In this document: in pieces, positions 41,360-50,315 of the stretch | How the letters are laid out: each line of letters starts with the position of its first letter | How positions within the stretch are numbered: the first letter of the stretch is position 1 | Assembly: GCF_002797975.1 (NCBI RefSeq) | Contig: NZ_PGET01000001.1 | Location: 3,100,001 to 3,164,000, forward strand | Direction: 5' to 3' | Source of the DNA: [Clostridium] celerecrescens 18A | GTDB lineage: Bacteria; Bacillota; Clostridia; Lachnospirales; Lachnospiraceae | DNA length: 64,000 nt | Translations under genes and position numbers: made by a program | The notes under the pieces: generated by a model | The model's database searches: none | What the model was told of the DNA's origin: nothing | What the model saw: only the letters and a program-made list of their open reading frames with translations

Positions 41360-42859
41360 TCATGAATTTTTCTTACTTTTTTTTATCTCTGACTCCAAAG
41401 CCTCCACAACGGTTTTTAACACCTTGATCCTGGCATAATACTTACAGTTTGCCTCCACGACCACCCAGGGAGCATAGGTGGTGGAAGTCCGTACCAGCAT
41501 CTCGTTGACCGCAGACTCATACAGATCCCATTTTTCCCGGTTTCTCCAGTCTTCCTCCGTGATCTTCCACTGCTTGGACGGATTTTCCTGACGTTCCTTA
41601 AAGCGTTTTTCCTGTTCTACCTTATCGATATGGAGCCAGAATTTAATGACAACGGCTCCGGCATTTGCCATGTGGTTCTCCATTTCGTTGATCTCCTGAT
41701 ACGCCTGCTTCCACTCAGACTCTCTGCAAAAACCCTCGATCCGCTCAACCAGGACCCTGCCGTACCAGGTCCGGTCAAAGATGGCAATATGGCCTGCTTT
41801 CGGCACATGACTCCAGAAACGCCACAGGTAATGGTGGACCCGTTCCAGATCATTGGGAGCCGAAGTGGGATATACCTTATAGCCTCTGGGATCAAGATGG
41901 CTGGTCAGACGCCTGATCGCTCCGCCCTTTCCTGCCGCATCCCAGCCCTCAAAGCCCAGGACTACAGGGATCCTTAACCGGTATATCTGGCTGTGAAGGG
42001 ATTCCAGCTTTTCCTTTAGCCGTCTCATCTCCTTCTTATACTCTTCCTTTGTCATGGTCTTTGATAGGTCCACACCGGATAAGACTCCGCTCTGGTATTT
42101 CTCCGAACGGACCGGCACCTCTTTTTCTTTTCTCTCTCCCCTAAGCTTTCTCTGCCTAATGGCATCCTCTAAGCAGTCCGCCACCTGTGTGATGATTTTT
42201 GCGGAGGCATACTCCCTGTCAGTGCCTTCAATGATGGTCCATGGGGCGTAGTCCATATCTGTCCGTTGAAGCATTTCCTCGGAGATTTCCAAAAAGCGGC
42301 CGTATTCCTTATTCCTTCTCCAGTCCTCTTCTGTCACCCGCCAGCTGGTTTCCTTCGAGGCTTCCAACCGGTTAAACCGCTTCTTTTGCTCCTCCTTAGA
42401 AATATAGAGGAACAGCTTTATGATAACCATACCGTCATCGGTCAGCTGGCGCTCAAAGGACTGAATATCCTGAAAAGCCTCTGGCAGAGCCGTTTCCGGG
42501 ATCTTGCCTTCAAACCGTTCGATGGTCACCTGCCGGTACCAGCTTCTGTCAAAGAGGGCGATTCTGCCCTGGGCCGGAAGCTTGGTCCAGAAGCGCCATA
42601 AAAACGGGCGCATCCGTTCCTCTTCCGTTGATTTATCATTGGCATAAACATCAAAACCTCTGGGATCCAGCGCCTGAATCAGACGGTTGATCTGGGTGCC
42701 CTTTCCTGATGCTCCCATGCCCTCGAACACGATCATGACAGGAATTCCTGCCTCCTTGCACTCCCGCTGCAAAAGGCCCAGCCTTTCACTCTGCTTAGTT
42801 TTAGTGTCTTTATAGGTTTCTTTGTCTATTTTTTTCGATAAATCAAGTTTCTCCAGCAT
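41360..42859 (-). CDS. pap: Polyphosphate:AMP phosphotransferase, two PPK2 domains
   Basis: A 499-residue protein with two tandem PPK2 domains, the layout of class II PPK2 enzymes that make ADP from AMP and polyphosphate. Domain 1 (about 10-230): FEGMGASGKGTQINR, IALFDRSWYRQV. Domain 2 (about 260-495): FEGWDAAGKGGAIRR, IAIFDRTWYGRVLVERIEG. Both P-loops look intact. SD AAAGGAGGG. It stands alone on the minus strand, 26 bp after the aldo/keto reductase gene, and may be co-transcribed with it. Confidence 0.92.
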   Translation of the reverse strand: MLEKLDLSKKIDKETYKDTKTKQSERLGLLQRECKEAGIPVMIVFEGMGASGKGTQINRLIQALDPRGFDVYANDKSTEEERMRPFLWRFWTKLPAQGRIALFDRSWYRQVTIERFEGKIPETALPEAFQDIQSFERQLTDDGMVIIKLFLYISKEEQKKRFNRLEASKETSWRVTEEDWRRNKEYGRFLEISEEMLQRTDMDYAPWTIIEGTDREYASAKIITQVADCLEDAIRQRKLRGERKEKEVPVRSEKYQSGVLSGVDLSKTMTKEEYKKEMRRLKEKLESLHSQIYRLRIPVVLGFEGWDAAGKGGAIRRLTSHLDPRGYKVYPTSAPNDLERVHHYLWRFWSHVPKAGHIAIFDRTWYGRVLVERIEGFCRESEWKQAYQEINEMENHMANAGAVVIKFWLHIDKVEQEKRFKERQENPSKQWKITEEDWRNREKWDLYESAVNEMLVRTSTTYAPWVVVEANCKYYARIKVLKTVVEALESEIKKSKKNS

Positions 42860-42885
42860 AAACCGTCCCTCCTTTGTTTAAACAG

Positions 42886-44007
42886 TTAAGCCTGAAGCTT
42901 TGCAAACACGTGAGCAACTTCTGGCATAATCTCACTGATCTTAATCATCTGCGGACATTCCTTTTCGCAGTGATGACATGCCTTACAGCCTTCCGCCTTT
43001 ACAGGCATGGCCTCGTATCCGGCCTTTGCCTCACTCTCTTTATGGGCGGCTGTCATGTTATAATATGAGAAAATCTCCGGGATCTCCAGACCAAAGGGAC
43101 AGGGAAGGCAATAACGGCATCCGGTGCAGCCTACCAGGGCCATGGAATCAAAGATTTCCTTTGCCTCTTTATAAACCTGTTTCTCTTCCGGCTTTACCAT
43201 TCCGATATGGCTGCGGTCTGCATAAACCAGATTTTCCTCAAGCTGCTTTTCGTCGCTCATTCCGCTTAGAAGAAGGCTCACTTCCTGCTGGTCCCATAAA
43301 AAATCAAGGGCGTATTCCACAGTGGATTTTTCCTCAGGGAATACCTTTTTTACATGTTCCGCAGGATCAGCCAGCTTTCCTCCAAGAAGAGGTTCCATGA
43401 CAACCACCGCAAGTCCTTTGTCTGCCGCAGCCTTCAGTCCCTTAACTCCGGCCTGATGCTCTAAATCCACGTAGTTATACTGAATCTGGCAGAAATCCCA
43501 TCCATCATAATAATCTAGGATATCCTGAAATACATCATATGAATCATGGAAGGAAAAACCAAGATATTTTATTTTGCCTTCTTCCCTGGCTTTTTCCATG
43601 CGCGTTACAAGATCGAATTTTTTGACCTTATCTTCAAAACGATCCCTGCTTAAAGCATGAAGCAAATATAAATCTATGTGGTCTGTCTGAAGCTTTTTAA
43701 GCTGCTCATCTAGGACCTCATCAAAATCTTCGGGCTTTTCAAGCTTCCATACCGGACATTTGGTAGCCAGATATGTTTTCTCCCGGTAGCCATCCCTTAA
43801 AGCGTTTCCCACGATCCTTTCGCTTTCTCCCTGATGGTAAGGATATGCCGTATCGATATAGTTCACTCCTTCATCAATGGCATGGCGGATCATGGATACC
43901 GCCCGTTCTTCATCCACCGTTTCCTCCTGAAGAATCGGAAGTCTCATGGCTCCAAACCCCAGGGCCGATACCTTAATTCCTGTTTTTCCAAAATCACGAT
44001 ATTGCAT
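42886..44007 (-). CDS. Aldo/keto reductase with C-terminal 4Fe-4S domain
   Basis: A 373-residue NAD(P)H oxidoreductase. The TIM-barrel part shows the family pattern (VSALGFGAMRLP; NYIDTAYPYHQGESE with catalytic Tyr; LYLLHALSRDRF). The C-terminal about 90 residues hold ferredoxin-like Cys clusters CTGCRYCLPCPFG and CKACHHCEKECPQM, a layout common in clostridial aldo/keto reductases. Substrate unknown. SD GGAGGAAG. Confidence 0.93.
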   Translation of the reverse strand: MQYRDFGKTGIKVSALGFGAMRLPILQEETVDEERAVSMIRHAIDEGVNYIDTAYPYHQGESERIVGNALRDGYREKTYLATKCPVWKLEKPEDFDEVLDEQLKKLQTDHIDLYLLHALSRDRFEDKVKKFDLVTRMEKAREEGKIKYLGFSFHDSYDVFQDILDYYDGWDFCQIQYNYVDLEHQAGVKGLKAAADKGLAVVVMEPLLGGKLADPAEHVKKVFPEEKSTVEYALDFLWDQQEVSLLLSGMSDEKQLEENLVYADRSHIGMVKPEEKQVYKEAKEIFDSMALVGCTGCRYCLPCPFGLEIPEIFSYYNMTAAHKESEAKAGYEAMPVKAEGCKACHHCEKECPQMIKISEIMPEVAHVFAKLQA

Positions 44008-44145
44008 AATCTTCCTCCGATTTATATGTATTACGGCTTTTTCTGCCCGCCGTTCTTACATTTATTGTATCATATATCAATCCTGTACCAAAGACTTTTT
44101 TCTTAATCCGAAGAATATAATGTCTGGAAAAAGGATCAAACGAAA

Positions 44146-44183
44146 GCGCCGCGGCAATACTGAATTTCAGTACTCCGCGGCGC
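44146..44183 (-). terminator. Terminator of PTS-GH4 locus 3
   Basis: A long hairpin with outer arms 44146-44154 and 44175-44183 (GCGCCGCGG) and inner complementary segments TACTGAA/TTCAGTA. T-rich sequence follows on the minus strand. It lies 55 bp after the GH4 stop. Confidence 0.8.
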
Positions 44184-44238
44184 AATAAATACTCCCACGT
44201 TATGCGATATCAGAGCCGGATCTGTTCTGATAATTATT

Positions 44239-45570
44239 TTAATTTAACTCAGGCCAGTAATCCTTGTTCGCCTCAATCATTTCATCCAGAATCTGCTTTG
44301 CGGCCATTGCTGATGGTATGGTCTTATTTAATGTAAATGCTGCCAATGCTTTGTCATAGCTTCCTTCTATTGCTGCCTCTACGATCAACTTTTCGCAAGC
44401 CTCCTGCTGCTCGATCATTCCTTTAAAGAAAGTCGGGATTTCCCCTACTCTGGTAGCTTCCGGTCCTTCGTTGGTAATATAGCAGGGAATTTCTACCATG
44501 GCATCGTCTGGTAAATTTTTAACAGCACCATTGTTCATGACCATAACCAGATGACGTTTCTTTAAATTAAATGCCAGGCTCATCGCTACTTCAACGATAA
44601 ATTCCCCATGAACACCGGTAAAAAATGGAGTCATATCTATTTCTCCGGTTGATTCATACTGTTCTGCTGCCTGGAAAATCCGTTTTTCCCGTCCATCCAT
44701 GACTTCATTGGCTCTTGTATAGTTCTGATCGGAATGTTTTACAATCTCATCCCCTAACAGATAGTACTGCATATAGGTGTTGGGCAGATAATCCGGGAAC
44801 ATTCTCATTAAATTCTTTGCATTGTCAAATGTGTGTTTCCAGGATGCATCATTATGCCGTACTTCACTTCTGTCATCCGGAGGCATATAGCCATGTTCTC
44901 TTACATAAGCCTTTAATTCTTCCGTCCGGTCCTCTTCCCCGACACGGATTTTTGTAAACCAGCCAAAATGATTCAGTCCAAAGTAATCCGGCACAATGTC
45001 TTTTCTGTCACAATCCAAAATGTTAGCCATGTTTCTCATGATCGCTACCGGCATATCACAGATATTTAAGATTCTGGCATTTGGCCGGAGTTTATGCATT
45101 GCTTTTGCAACAATGGCCGCCGGATTTGAATAGTTTACGATCCAGTAGTCTTTGCTTGCATATTTTTCACAATAATCGATGACTTCTACCATCGGATAAA
45201 TGGTTCTTAAGCCATAGGCAAGGCCGCCTGGTCCGCAGGTTTCCTGACCAACTACCCCATATTTTAAAGGGATCTTCTCATCAAGCTCTCTCATATGATA
45301 CAATCCGACCCTCATCTGGGCAAAGATAAAATCTGCATCCGTAAACGCTTCTTTTGGATCCGTTGTAAGAACCAATTTCACTCCCGGATCAAACATCTCA
45401 ATCACCTTTTTTACCAGAACTCCAACTTTGTCCTGGCGTTCTTTGAAATTATCATAAAGTCTTAATTCGGAAAGCTTAAATTGATCCTTCTGATCCAGAA
45501 GGCTCTTAACAATCCCCGGCGTATAAGTACTTCCGCCGCCTACAATGACTAATTTAAACGTTCTGTTCAT
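44239..45570 (-). CDS. GH4 6-phospho-alpha-glucosidase (locus 3)
   Basis: A 443-residue GH4 enzyme. Dinucleotide loop LVIVGGGSTYTPG, metal ligand C171 in NICDMPVA and H201 in FGLNHFGWF. The CDMP motif is the one known from 6-phospho-alpha-glucosidases (MalA/GlvA, MalH), so cleavage of maltose-6-phosphate or isomers is likely. SD ATAGGAGG before the ATG, 11 bp after the PTS gene. Confidence 0.94.
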   Translation of the reverse strand: MNRTFKLVIVGGGSTYTPGIVKSLLDQKDQFKLSELRLYDNFKERQDKVGVLVKKVIEMFDPGVKLVLTTDPKEAFTDADFIFAQMRVGLYHMRELDEKIPLKYGVVGQETCGPGGLAYGLRTIYPMVEVIDYCEKYASKDYWIVNYSNPAAIVAKAMHKLRPNARILNICDMPVAIMRNMANILDCDRKDIVPDYFGLNHFGWFTKIRVGEEDRTEELKAYVREHGYMPPDDRSEVRHNDASWKHTFDNAKNLMRMFPDYLPNTYMQYYLLGDEIVKHSDQNYTRANEVMDGREKRIFQAAEQYESTGEIDMTPFFTGVHGEFIVEVAMSLAFNLKKRHLVMVMNNGAVKNLPDDAMVEIPCYITNEGPEATRVGEIPTFFKGMIEQQEACEKLIVEAAIEGSYDKALAAFTLNKTIPSAMAAKQILDEMIEANKDYWPELN

Positions 45571-45581
45571 AGTGATTCCTC

Positions 45582-47189
45582 CTATTTTTGTGATTCCATC
45601 TTCTCTAATGCATCATCCACCAAGGTTCTCATTTTAGAGACGCTAAGACCGTAAACTACCTGGACATCATTTCCCTTTTTCATAATACCGGCTGCTCCGG
45701 TGCCCTTTAATGCCTCTTCATCAATCCTTGAATTGTCAGCAACTTCTACTCTTAACCGGGAAAAGCAGTTTTCCAGACTTAAAATATTTTCTTTCCCGCC
45801 TAATGCTTCTACGATGATCCTGCCCTGGTTCAGCCGGTCTTCCTCAGTCTCGCTGTTTCCGGACTGTTTTGCCTTTAATTCTTTTTTTACTGCTGCTGCA
45901 TTGGCATTTAAATCCAAAGCCATATCCGTATCATCCTCTTCGCGTCCCGGAGTTTTTAAGTTCAGCTTTTCAATCATAAACTTAAAGACAAGGAAAATCA
46001 CAAGGATCTCAACAAGGCCGACCAGCACATACAAAGGCCATAAGGTTCTGCCGATTCCTGCCGGAAGATTTAATACCAGGAAATCCAGGATTCCATTGGT
46101 GGCACAGACACGGACACCGATCAAATAAACAACCATCTGAAAAAAGCCATCCAGAACGGAATATACCAGCCATAATAAAGGAGCAGCAAAAATAAAGGTA
46201 AATTCCAGGGGTTCCGTAATTCCGGCGATCACAGCAGTTAAAGTGGCCGGGATCATCTGAGCCTTTAAGTTCGCCTTTTTCGCTTTCCTTGCTGTTACAT
46301 AGAAAGCCAGTGCCACACCGATAATCCCAAAAGTCTTCATCAGGCCATAGGTCAGGAAACGGCTGGTATCCGGCATCATTCCGGCTGTGGGATCACTTAA
46401 CAGTGCCAGGAAGATCGGCTTTGCACCAATCACATTTTCTCCGCCGATCACCGCCTGTCCGCCAACCGCAGAATAAAGGAACGGCGACCAGATTAAGTGA
46501 TGCAGACCGGTAGGGATCAGGAATCTGTTTAAGAATCCGTAAACAAATACACCTGCTGCACCGGCAGTACTCATAAAACCGGTCAATGCGGATATTCCGT
46601 TTGCTACTCCCGGCCACACATAAGTCACGCCAATGCTTAATCCTGCAATTACCGGAATCATGATCATGTAAACAAGCTTGCTGTTGCCGTAAGGAGCGAA
46701 TCCTCCCTTAAACTCGGTATCACAATGTTTGTTGTGAACAATTGCCACCAAAACGCCGATGATCATTCCAAGAAACACGCCCATATCTGTTACATGAAAG
46801 CCTAACTGAATCGTCTGGCCCGTACCATATAAGGCACCGGCGGTTGCCCCTTCCACCATCTTTCCTGACAGCTCCAGCCACTTGCTGTTGGCGCCTAAAA
46901 ACATGATGTATGACATCAGAGCCACAAAAGATGCATCTGCTTTTTTCTTTTTTGCCATGCCATTTGCAATTCCCACACAAAATAAAATACTTAAATTCCC
47001 CATAATGGAATTCAGCATACTGTTAAAAAATTTGCCAACCGTCCACATCAGTCCACCTTCTGAAACAAATGCGGTATTGGTCATGATCGCAGTTAAAGCA
47101 ATCATCATACCTACGACAGGCAAAAATAACACTGGTCCAATCATTGCTTTGGAAAAGCTTTGCATGGATTTTACTACTTTATCCCTCAT
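45582..47189 (-). CDS. PTS alpha-glucoside transporter subunit IIBC (locus 3)
   Basis: A 535-residue Glc-family IIBC: VYGFLNRFLIPTGLHHLIW and GITEPLEFTFIFAAP in IIC, LENCFSRLRVEV with the phosphocysteine in IIB. No IIA domain. Likely carries maltose or another alpha-glucoside given its GH4 partner. SD TGGAGGAA. First gene of the locus; no rpiR gene is adjacent, although an RpiR-like operator is upstream. The GH13 gene upstream has its own terminator. Confidence 0.93.
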   Translation of the reverse strand: MRDKVVKSMQSFSKAMIGPVLFLPVVGMMIALTAIMTNTAFVSEGGLMWTVGKFFNSMLNSIMGNLSILFCVGIANGMAKKKKADASFVALMSYIMFLGANSKWLELSGKMVEGATAGALYGTGQTIQLGFHVTDMGVFLGMIIGVLVAIVHNKHCDTEFKGGFAPYGNSKLVYMIMIPVIAGLSIGVTYVWPGVANGISALTGFMSTAGAAGVFVYGFLNRFLIPTGLHHLIWSPFLYSAVGGQAVIGGENVIGAKPIFLALLSDPTAGMMPDTSRFLTYGLMKTFGIIGVALAFYVTARKAKKANLKAQMIPATLTAVIAGITEPLEFTFIFAAPLLWLVYSVLDGFFQMVVYLIGVRVCATNGILDFLVLNLPAGIGRTLWPLYVLVGLVEILVIFLVFKFMIEKLNLKTPGREEDDTDMALDLNANAAAVKKELKAKQSGNSETEEDRLNQGRIIVEALGGKENILSLENCFSRLRVEVADNSRIDEEALKGTGAAGIMKKGNDVQVVYGLSVSKMRTLVDDALEKMESQK

Positions 47190-47306
47190 CTCTTATTCCT
47201 CCATATATAGTTGTTTACACTGGTAATTACCTTGTGGTGGGATTTTATCATACTTGAATACAAATCAAAATATATTCTGTATTATTCACAACATGTTGAC
47301 CGTATA

Positions 47307-47320
47307 GTGAACATATTTAC
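47307..47320. promoter_or_regulatory. Candidate RpiR-type operator, locus 3
   Basis: GTGAACATATTTAC, about 118 bp upstream of the PTS gene. It matches 12 of 14 bases of the corresponding site in locus 1 (read on the minus strand). Confidence 0.45.
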
Positions 47321-47368
47321 TTCGGTTCCTTGTATATTTTAATACCAGATCAAAATGAGATATGAAAA

Positions 47369-47411
47369 AGCGTTGATACTCTATTCTAAATACGAAATGA
47401 GTATCAACGCT
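47369..47411 (-). terminator. Terminator of the GH13 gene at 47438
   Basis: Perfect 13-bp stem (47369-47381 with 47399-47411, AGCGTTGATACTC), followed on the minus strand by TTTTTC. Confidence 0.88.
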
Positions 47412-47437
47412 ATCCTAATTTACTTCAATGATTCCTG

Positions 47438-49102
47438 TTAAACTTCCATTACAAGGAACTGCCAGCCCTTTAAATGAACCCTGGCCCCGTCGTAAGATAC
47501 TTCCTGATAGTTATTGATCAGAACTGTCTTATGTATCCGGGGAAGTATGACATCCTGTTCCTCTTTTTGAAAATTCCCAATGATAAGAAGTGTTTCCGGC
47601 CCTTTCCGGTAGTAAGCCATAATATTTTTTTTATCCTCAAGAACAGGTTCCAGGTTTCCATAGATTATGGTTTCCTTCCATCTGGGATGTTTCCTTAACT
47701 GGATCAGCCTTTTATAGAACATGAAAACCGAATGATCATTGTTCATCTGGTCAGACACATTGATATCCCTGTAATTAGGGTTCACCTTCAGCCAGGGGGT
47801 GCCGTTTGTAAAGCCAGAATTGGCCGATGCATCCCACTGCATGGGAGTTCTTGCATTATCCCTGCTGTAGCGGCTTACAATGCGAAGCGCCTCTTCCGGT
47901 GAGTGCCCTGCCTCCAGAGCGGTCTGGTACTGGTCAAGGGTGGCAATATCATCCACTTCATCAATGCCGGAGAAAACCGTATTTTCCATACCGATTTCCT
48001 GTCCCTGATAAATAAAGGGGATTCCCCGGAGCATAAAGTTTAAGCCGCCAAGCATCTTTTTGGCTTCCAGGCTGCATTCTCCTTCCGGAAGGTAATGGCT
48101 GACTCCTCTTGGCTCATCGTGGTTTTCAATGATGTTGGATAAAAATCCGGTAGTCCCCACATGCCTTTGGGCTGCAAAACAGCAATGCTTATAATCTTCC
48201 GGAGTAATCGCTTTGGCATCATACCAGCCCTTCTCACTTCCGCCGAATATGGTTTCATTAAAATCGAATTTACTGGAAAAGTAACCATTTTCACCGATAA
48301 AGGATTCTAATTCTTCCGGCTTTTCATCAAAGACCTCCCCAACAGTAAAGGCATCATGAGGAGTAAAGCAGCGGTCCCGCATTTCGCTTAAAAACTCACC
48401 GACTCCATTGGCTTGGGACAGCATTTCCTGGATGCTGCATAGACCATCTTCCCGGTCCGGTTCATAATCCTGTAAGGGAAGGGCCTTTTTTATATTAATG
48501 ATCGCATCAATCCGGAAACCGCCCAATCCTTTATCCAGCCACCAATTGATATTTTTATAAACTTCCTCACGGACTGCTTCATTTTCCCAGTTTAAGTCCG
48601 GCTGTTTCTTATGGAACGAGTGAAGATACTGCTTATTGGTACCGGGAATATCGCTCCATACGGAATTTCCAAAGTAGGAACGCCAGTTGGTAGGTGATTT
48701 ACCGTCCTTTTTCTCACGGATATAAAAGTAGTTTCCATATTCGCCATCCGGATCGGCACATGCCTTTTTAAACCATTCGTGCTCGTCGGAGCAATGGTTA
48801 ACGACCAGATCCATGACGATATACATCTCCCGTTCTTTCGCTTTCTTAATGAGTTCCTCCATATCCTCCATGGTCCCGAACCTGGGGTCTATGTTGTAAT
48901 AATCGGCAATGTCATATCCCTGATCTGCAAAAGGGGAAACGTAAATCGGGGAAAGCCATAGGATATCCACACCTAAGTCCTTCAAATAATCCAATTTACT
49001 GATAATCCCTTTTAAATCTCCAATACCGTCCCCATTGGTATCCAGAAAGCTCTTTGGATAAATCTGATAAGCTGTCTTGTCATGCCACCATTTCTTATTC
49101 AT
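47438..49102 (-). CDS. GH13 alpha-glucosidase, Ala200 type
   Basis: A 554-residue GH13 hydrolase of the oligo-1,6/alpha-1,4-glucosidase group. Catalytic residues by alignment: nucleophile D199 (GFRIDAI), acid/base E256 (TVGEVFD), D329 (ENHDEPR); GDGIGDLKGI and MDLVVNHCSDEHEWF are family regions. The residue after the nucleophile is Ala; in this subfamily Ala favours alpha-1,4 and Val alpha-1,6 linkages. No signal peptide, so it acts inside. An AraC regulator lies 86 bp upstream on the same strand. SD AGAGAGG. Confidence 0.94.
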   Translation of the reverse strand: MNKKWWHDKTAYQIYPKSFLDTNGDGIGDLKGIISKLDYLKDLGVDILWLSPIYVSPFADQGYDIADYYNIDPRFGTMEDMEELIKKAKEREMYIVMDLVVNHCSDEHEWFKKACADPDGEYGNYFYIREKKDGKSPTNWRSYFGNSVWSDIPGTNKQYLHSFHKKQPDLNWENEAVREEVYKNINWWLDKGLGGFRIDAIINIKKALPLQDYEPDREDGLCSIQEMLSQANGVGEFLSEMRDRCFTPHDAFTVGEVFDEKPEELESFIGENGYFSSKFDFNETIFGGSEKGWYDAKAITPEDYKHCCFAAQRHVGTTGFLSNIIENHDEPRGVSHYLPEGECSLEAKKMLGGLNFMLRGIPFIYQGQEIGMENTVFSGIDEVDDIATLDQYQTALEAGHSPEEALRIVSRYSRDNARTPMQWDASANSGFTNGTPWLKVNPNYRDINVSDQMNNDHSVFMFYKRLIQLRKHPRWKETIIYGNLEPVLEDKKNIMAYYRKGPETLLIIGNFQKEEQDVILPRIHKTVLINNYQEVSYDGARVHLKGWQFLVMEV

Positions 49103-49188
49103 CGTATGTCAACCTCTCTTTTCAGTAGTAGCCTTATTCTACCTCTCAGAACAAGATTTGTCTTACACTTCTATGATTAAAAAATTCA

Positions 49189-50103
49189 CTATTTTGACTT
49201 TTCTTTCCGATATTTTAAGGGAGTCATACCGGTATACCTCCGGAATATTTTCAAAAAATTTCCAAGGTTAAAAAAACCGGAATCCAGGCATATGTTCATG
49301 ACCGGGAGGTCAGTGGTTTCCAGTAAATTGATTGCCTTCCGGATCCGGTAATCATTGATGTATTCGGTGGGAGTCCTGCCAAGGGCCTTTTTAAAAAAGC
49401 GGCAGAAGTACTGTTCATTCATATTGGCAAGGGAAGCAAGGTCACGGATATAAATCTTTTCCCTGTAATGGTTCCTGATAAAGGTAATGGAGGCTTTGAT
49501 CAGCTCTACCCGCGTATCCGCATTGCGGTGGGAATCGGAATACAGGTGGAACTGGTACAAGGTGGCAAGCATTTTAAGAAGGGAAGCTTTGATCTGAAGC
49601 TGGGAGATCACAGCTTCAAAAACGACTTCCTGCTGCCCTAAGCCTTCCTCTCCTCCAAAGGAATCCGTCACATTGGTAAAACAATCCAGGATAGAAGCAT
49701 AAGACGGATGATCTGGCTGAAGGCATCTGGGAAAGGATAGCTCATTGTTTTTTAAGGGATTGATTAAATACATCTGAGCGGAATCATAAGCGTCAAAGCT
49801 TAAAAGCCCCGGCTGAAACACGATGGCATGCTCCTCTTTTAAACTTTTGGATTCACTGATGATTCCGTGAAGCTCCCCCGGATTGATAAAAAAAATACAT
49901 TCATCCTTGATTTCATAGGACTCCATGTTGACTAATAAGCGAAAGTGCCCCTTAAGGAAGTGGATCATTTCAATTTCCTCGTGCCAGTGGTGCTTTACTA
50001 AAATGCCCTTTTGTGCTGATTGTGTCCGGTAGATCCCACAGGGAAAAGAACTGGTACCATGGGGACGTCCCTCTTTTAATTTGGATTTTATCTCTGGATT
50101 CAT
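49189..50103 (-). CDS. AraC-family regulator with cupin domain
   Basis: About 304 residues. N-terminal cupin (HHWHEEIEMIHFLKGHFRLL, then INPGELHGIIS) and C-terminal double HTH (LASLANMNEQYFCRFFKKAL, then GFFNLGNFLKIFRRYTGMTP). Likely a sugar sensor. ATG 50103 has GAGG six bases before it. It precedes the GH13 gene on the same strand and is divergent from the sensor kinase gene, so either could be its target. Confidence 0.9.
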   Translation of the reverse strand: MNPEIKSKLKEGRPHGTSSFPCGIYRTQSAQKGILVKHHWHEEIEMIHFLKGHFRLLVNMESYEIKDECIFFINPGELHGIISESKSLKEEHAIVFQPGLLSFDAYDSAQMYLINPLKNNELSFPRCLQPDHPSYASILDCFTNVTDSFGGEEGLGQQEVVFEAVISQLQIKASLLKMLATLYQFHLYSDSHRNADTRVELIKASITFIRNHYREKIYIRDLASLANMNEQYFCRFFKKALGRTPTEYINDYRIRKAINLLETTDLPVMNICLDSGFFNLGNFLKIFRRYTGMTPLKYRKEKSK

Positions 50104-50257
50104 GATTATCCTCATTTCCCGGCCGTATTTATGCCTTTAAGTCAAGCGGATATTTGCAATCCGCTTCGCTGCCTGATTCGTTGAATCATACGGTATATTA
50201 CGTGTATCATAACACAGGGAGGGAAAGGGATTCAAGCAAAAGCATACTGGTCAAGAA

Positions 50258-50288
50258 GTTATGTTTATAGTACACTTAGTAACATAAC
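50258..50288. promoter_or_regulatory. Inverted repeat before the sensor kinase gene
   Basis: GTTATGTT (50258-50265) and its exact complement AACATAAC (50281-50288), 15 bp apart, 28 bp before the start of the kinase gene. A candidate operator for the AraC protein or the response regulator. Confidence 0.45.
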
Positions 50289-50315
50289 CCAAGCCAGAAT
50301 ACCAGGAGGAATACA

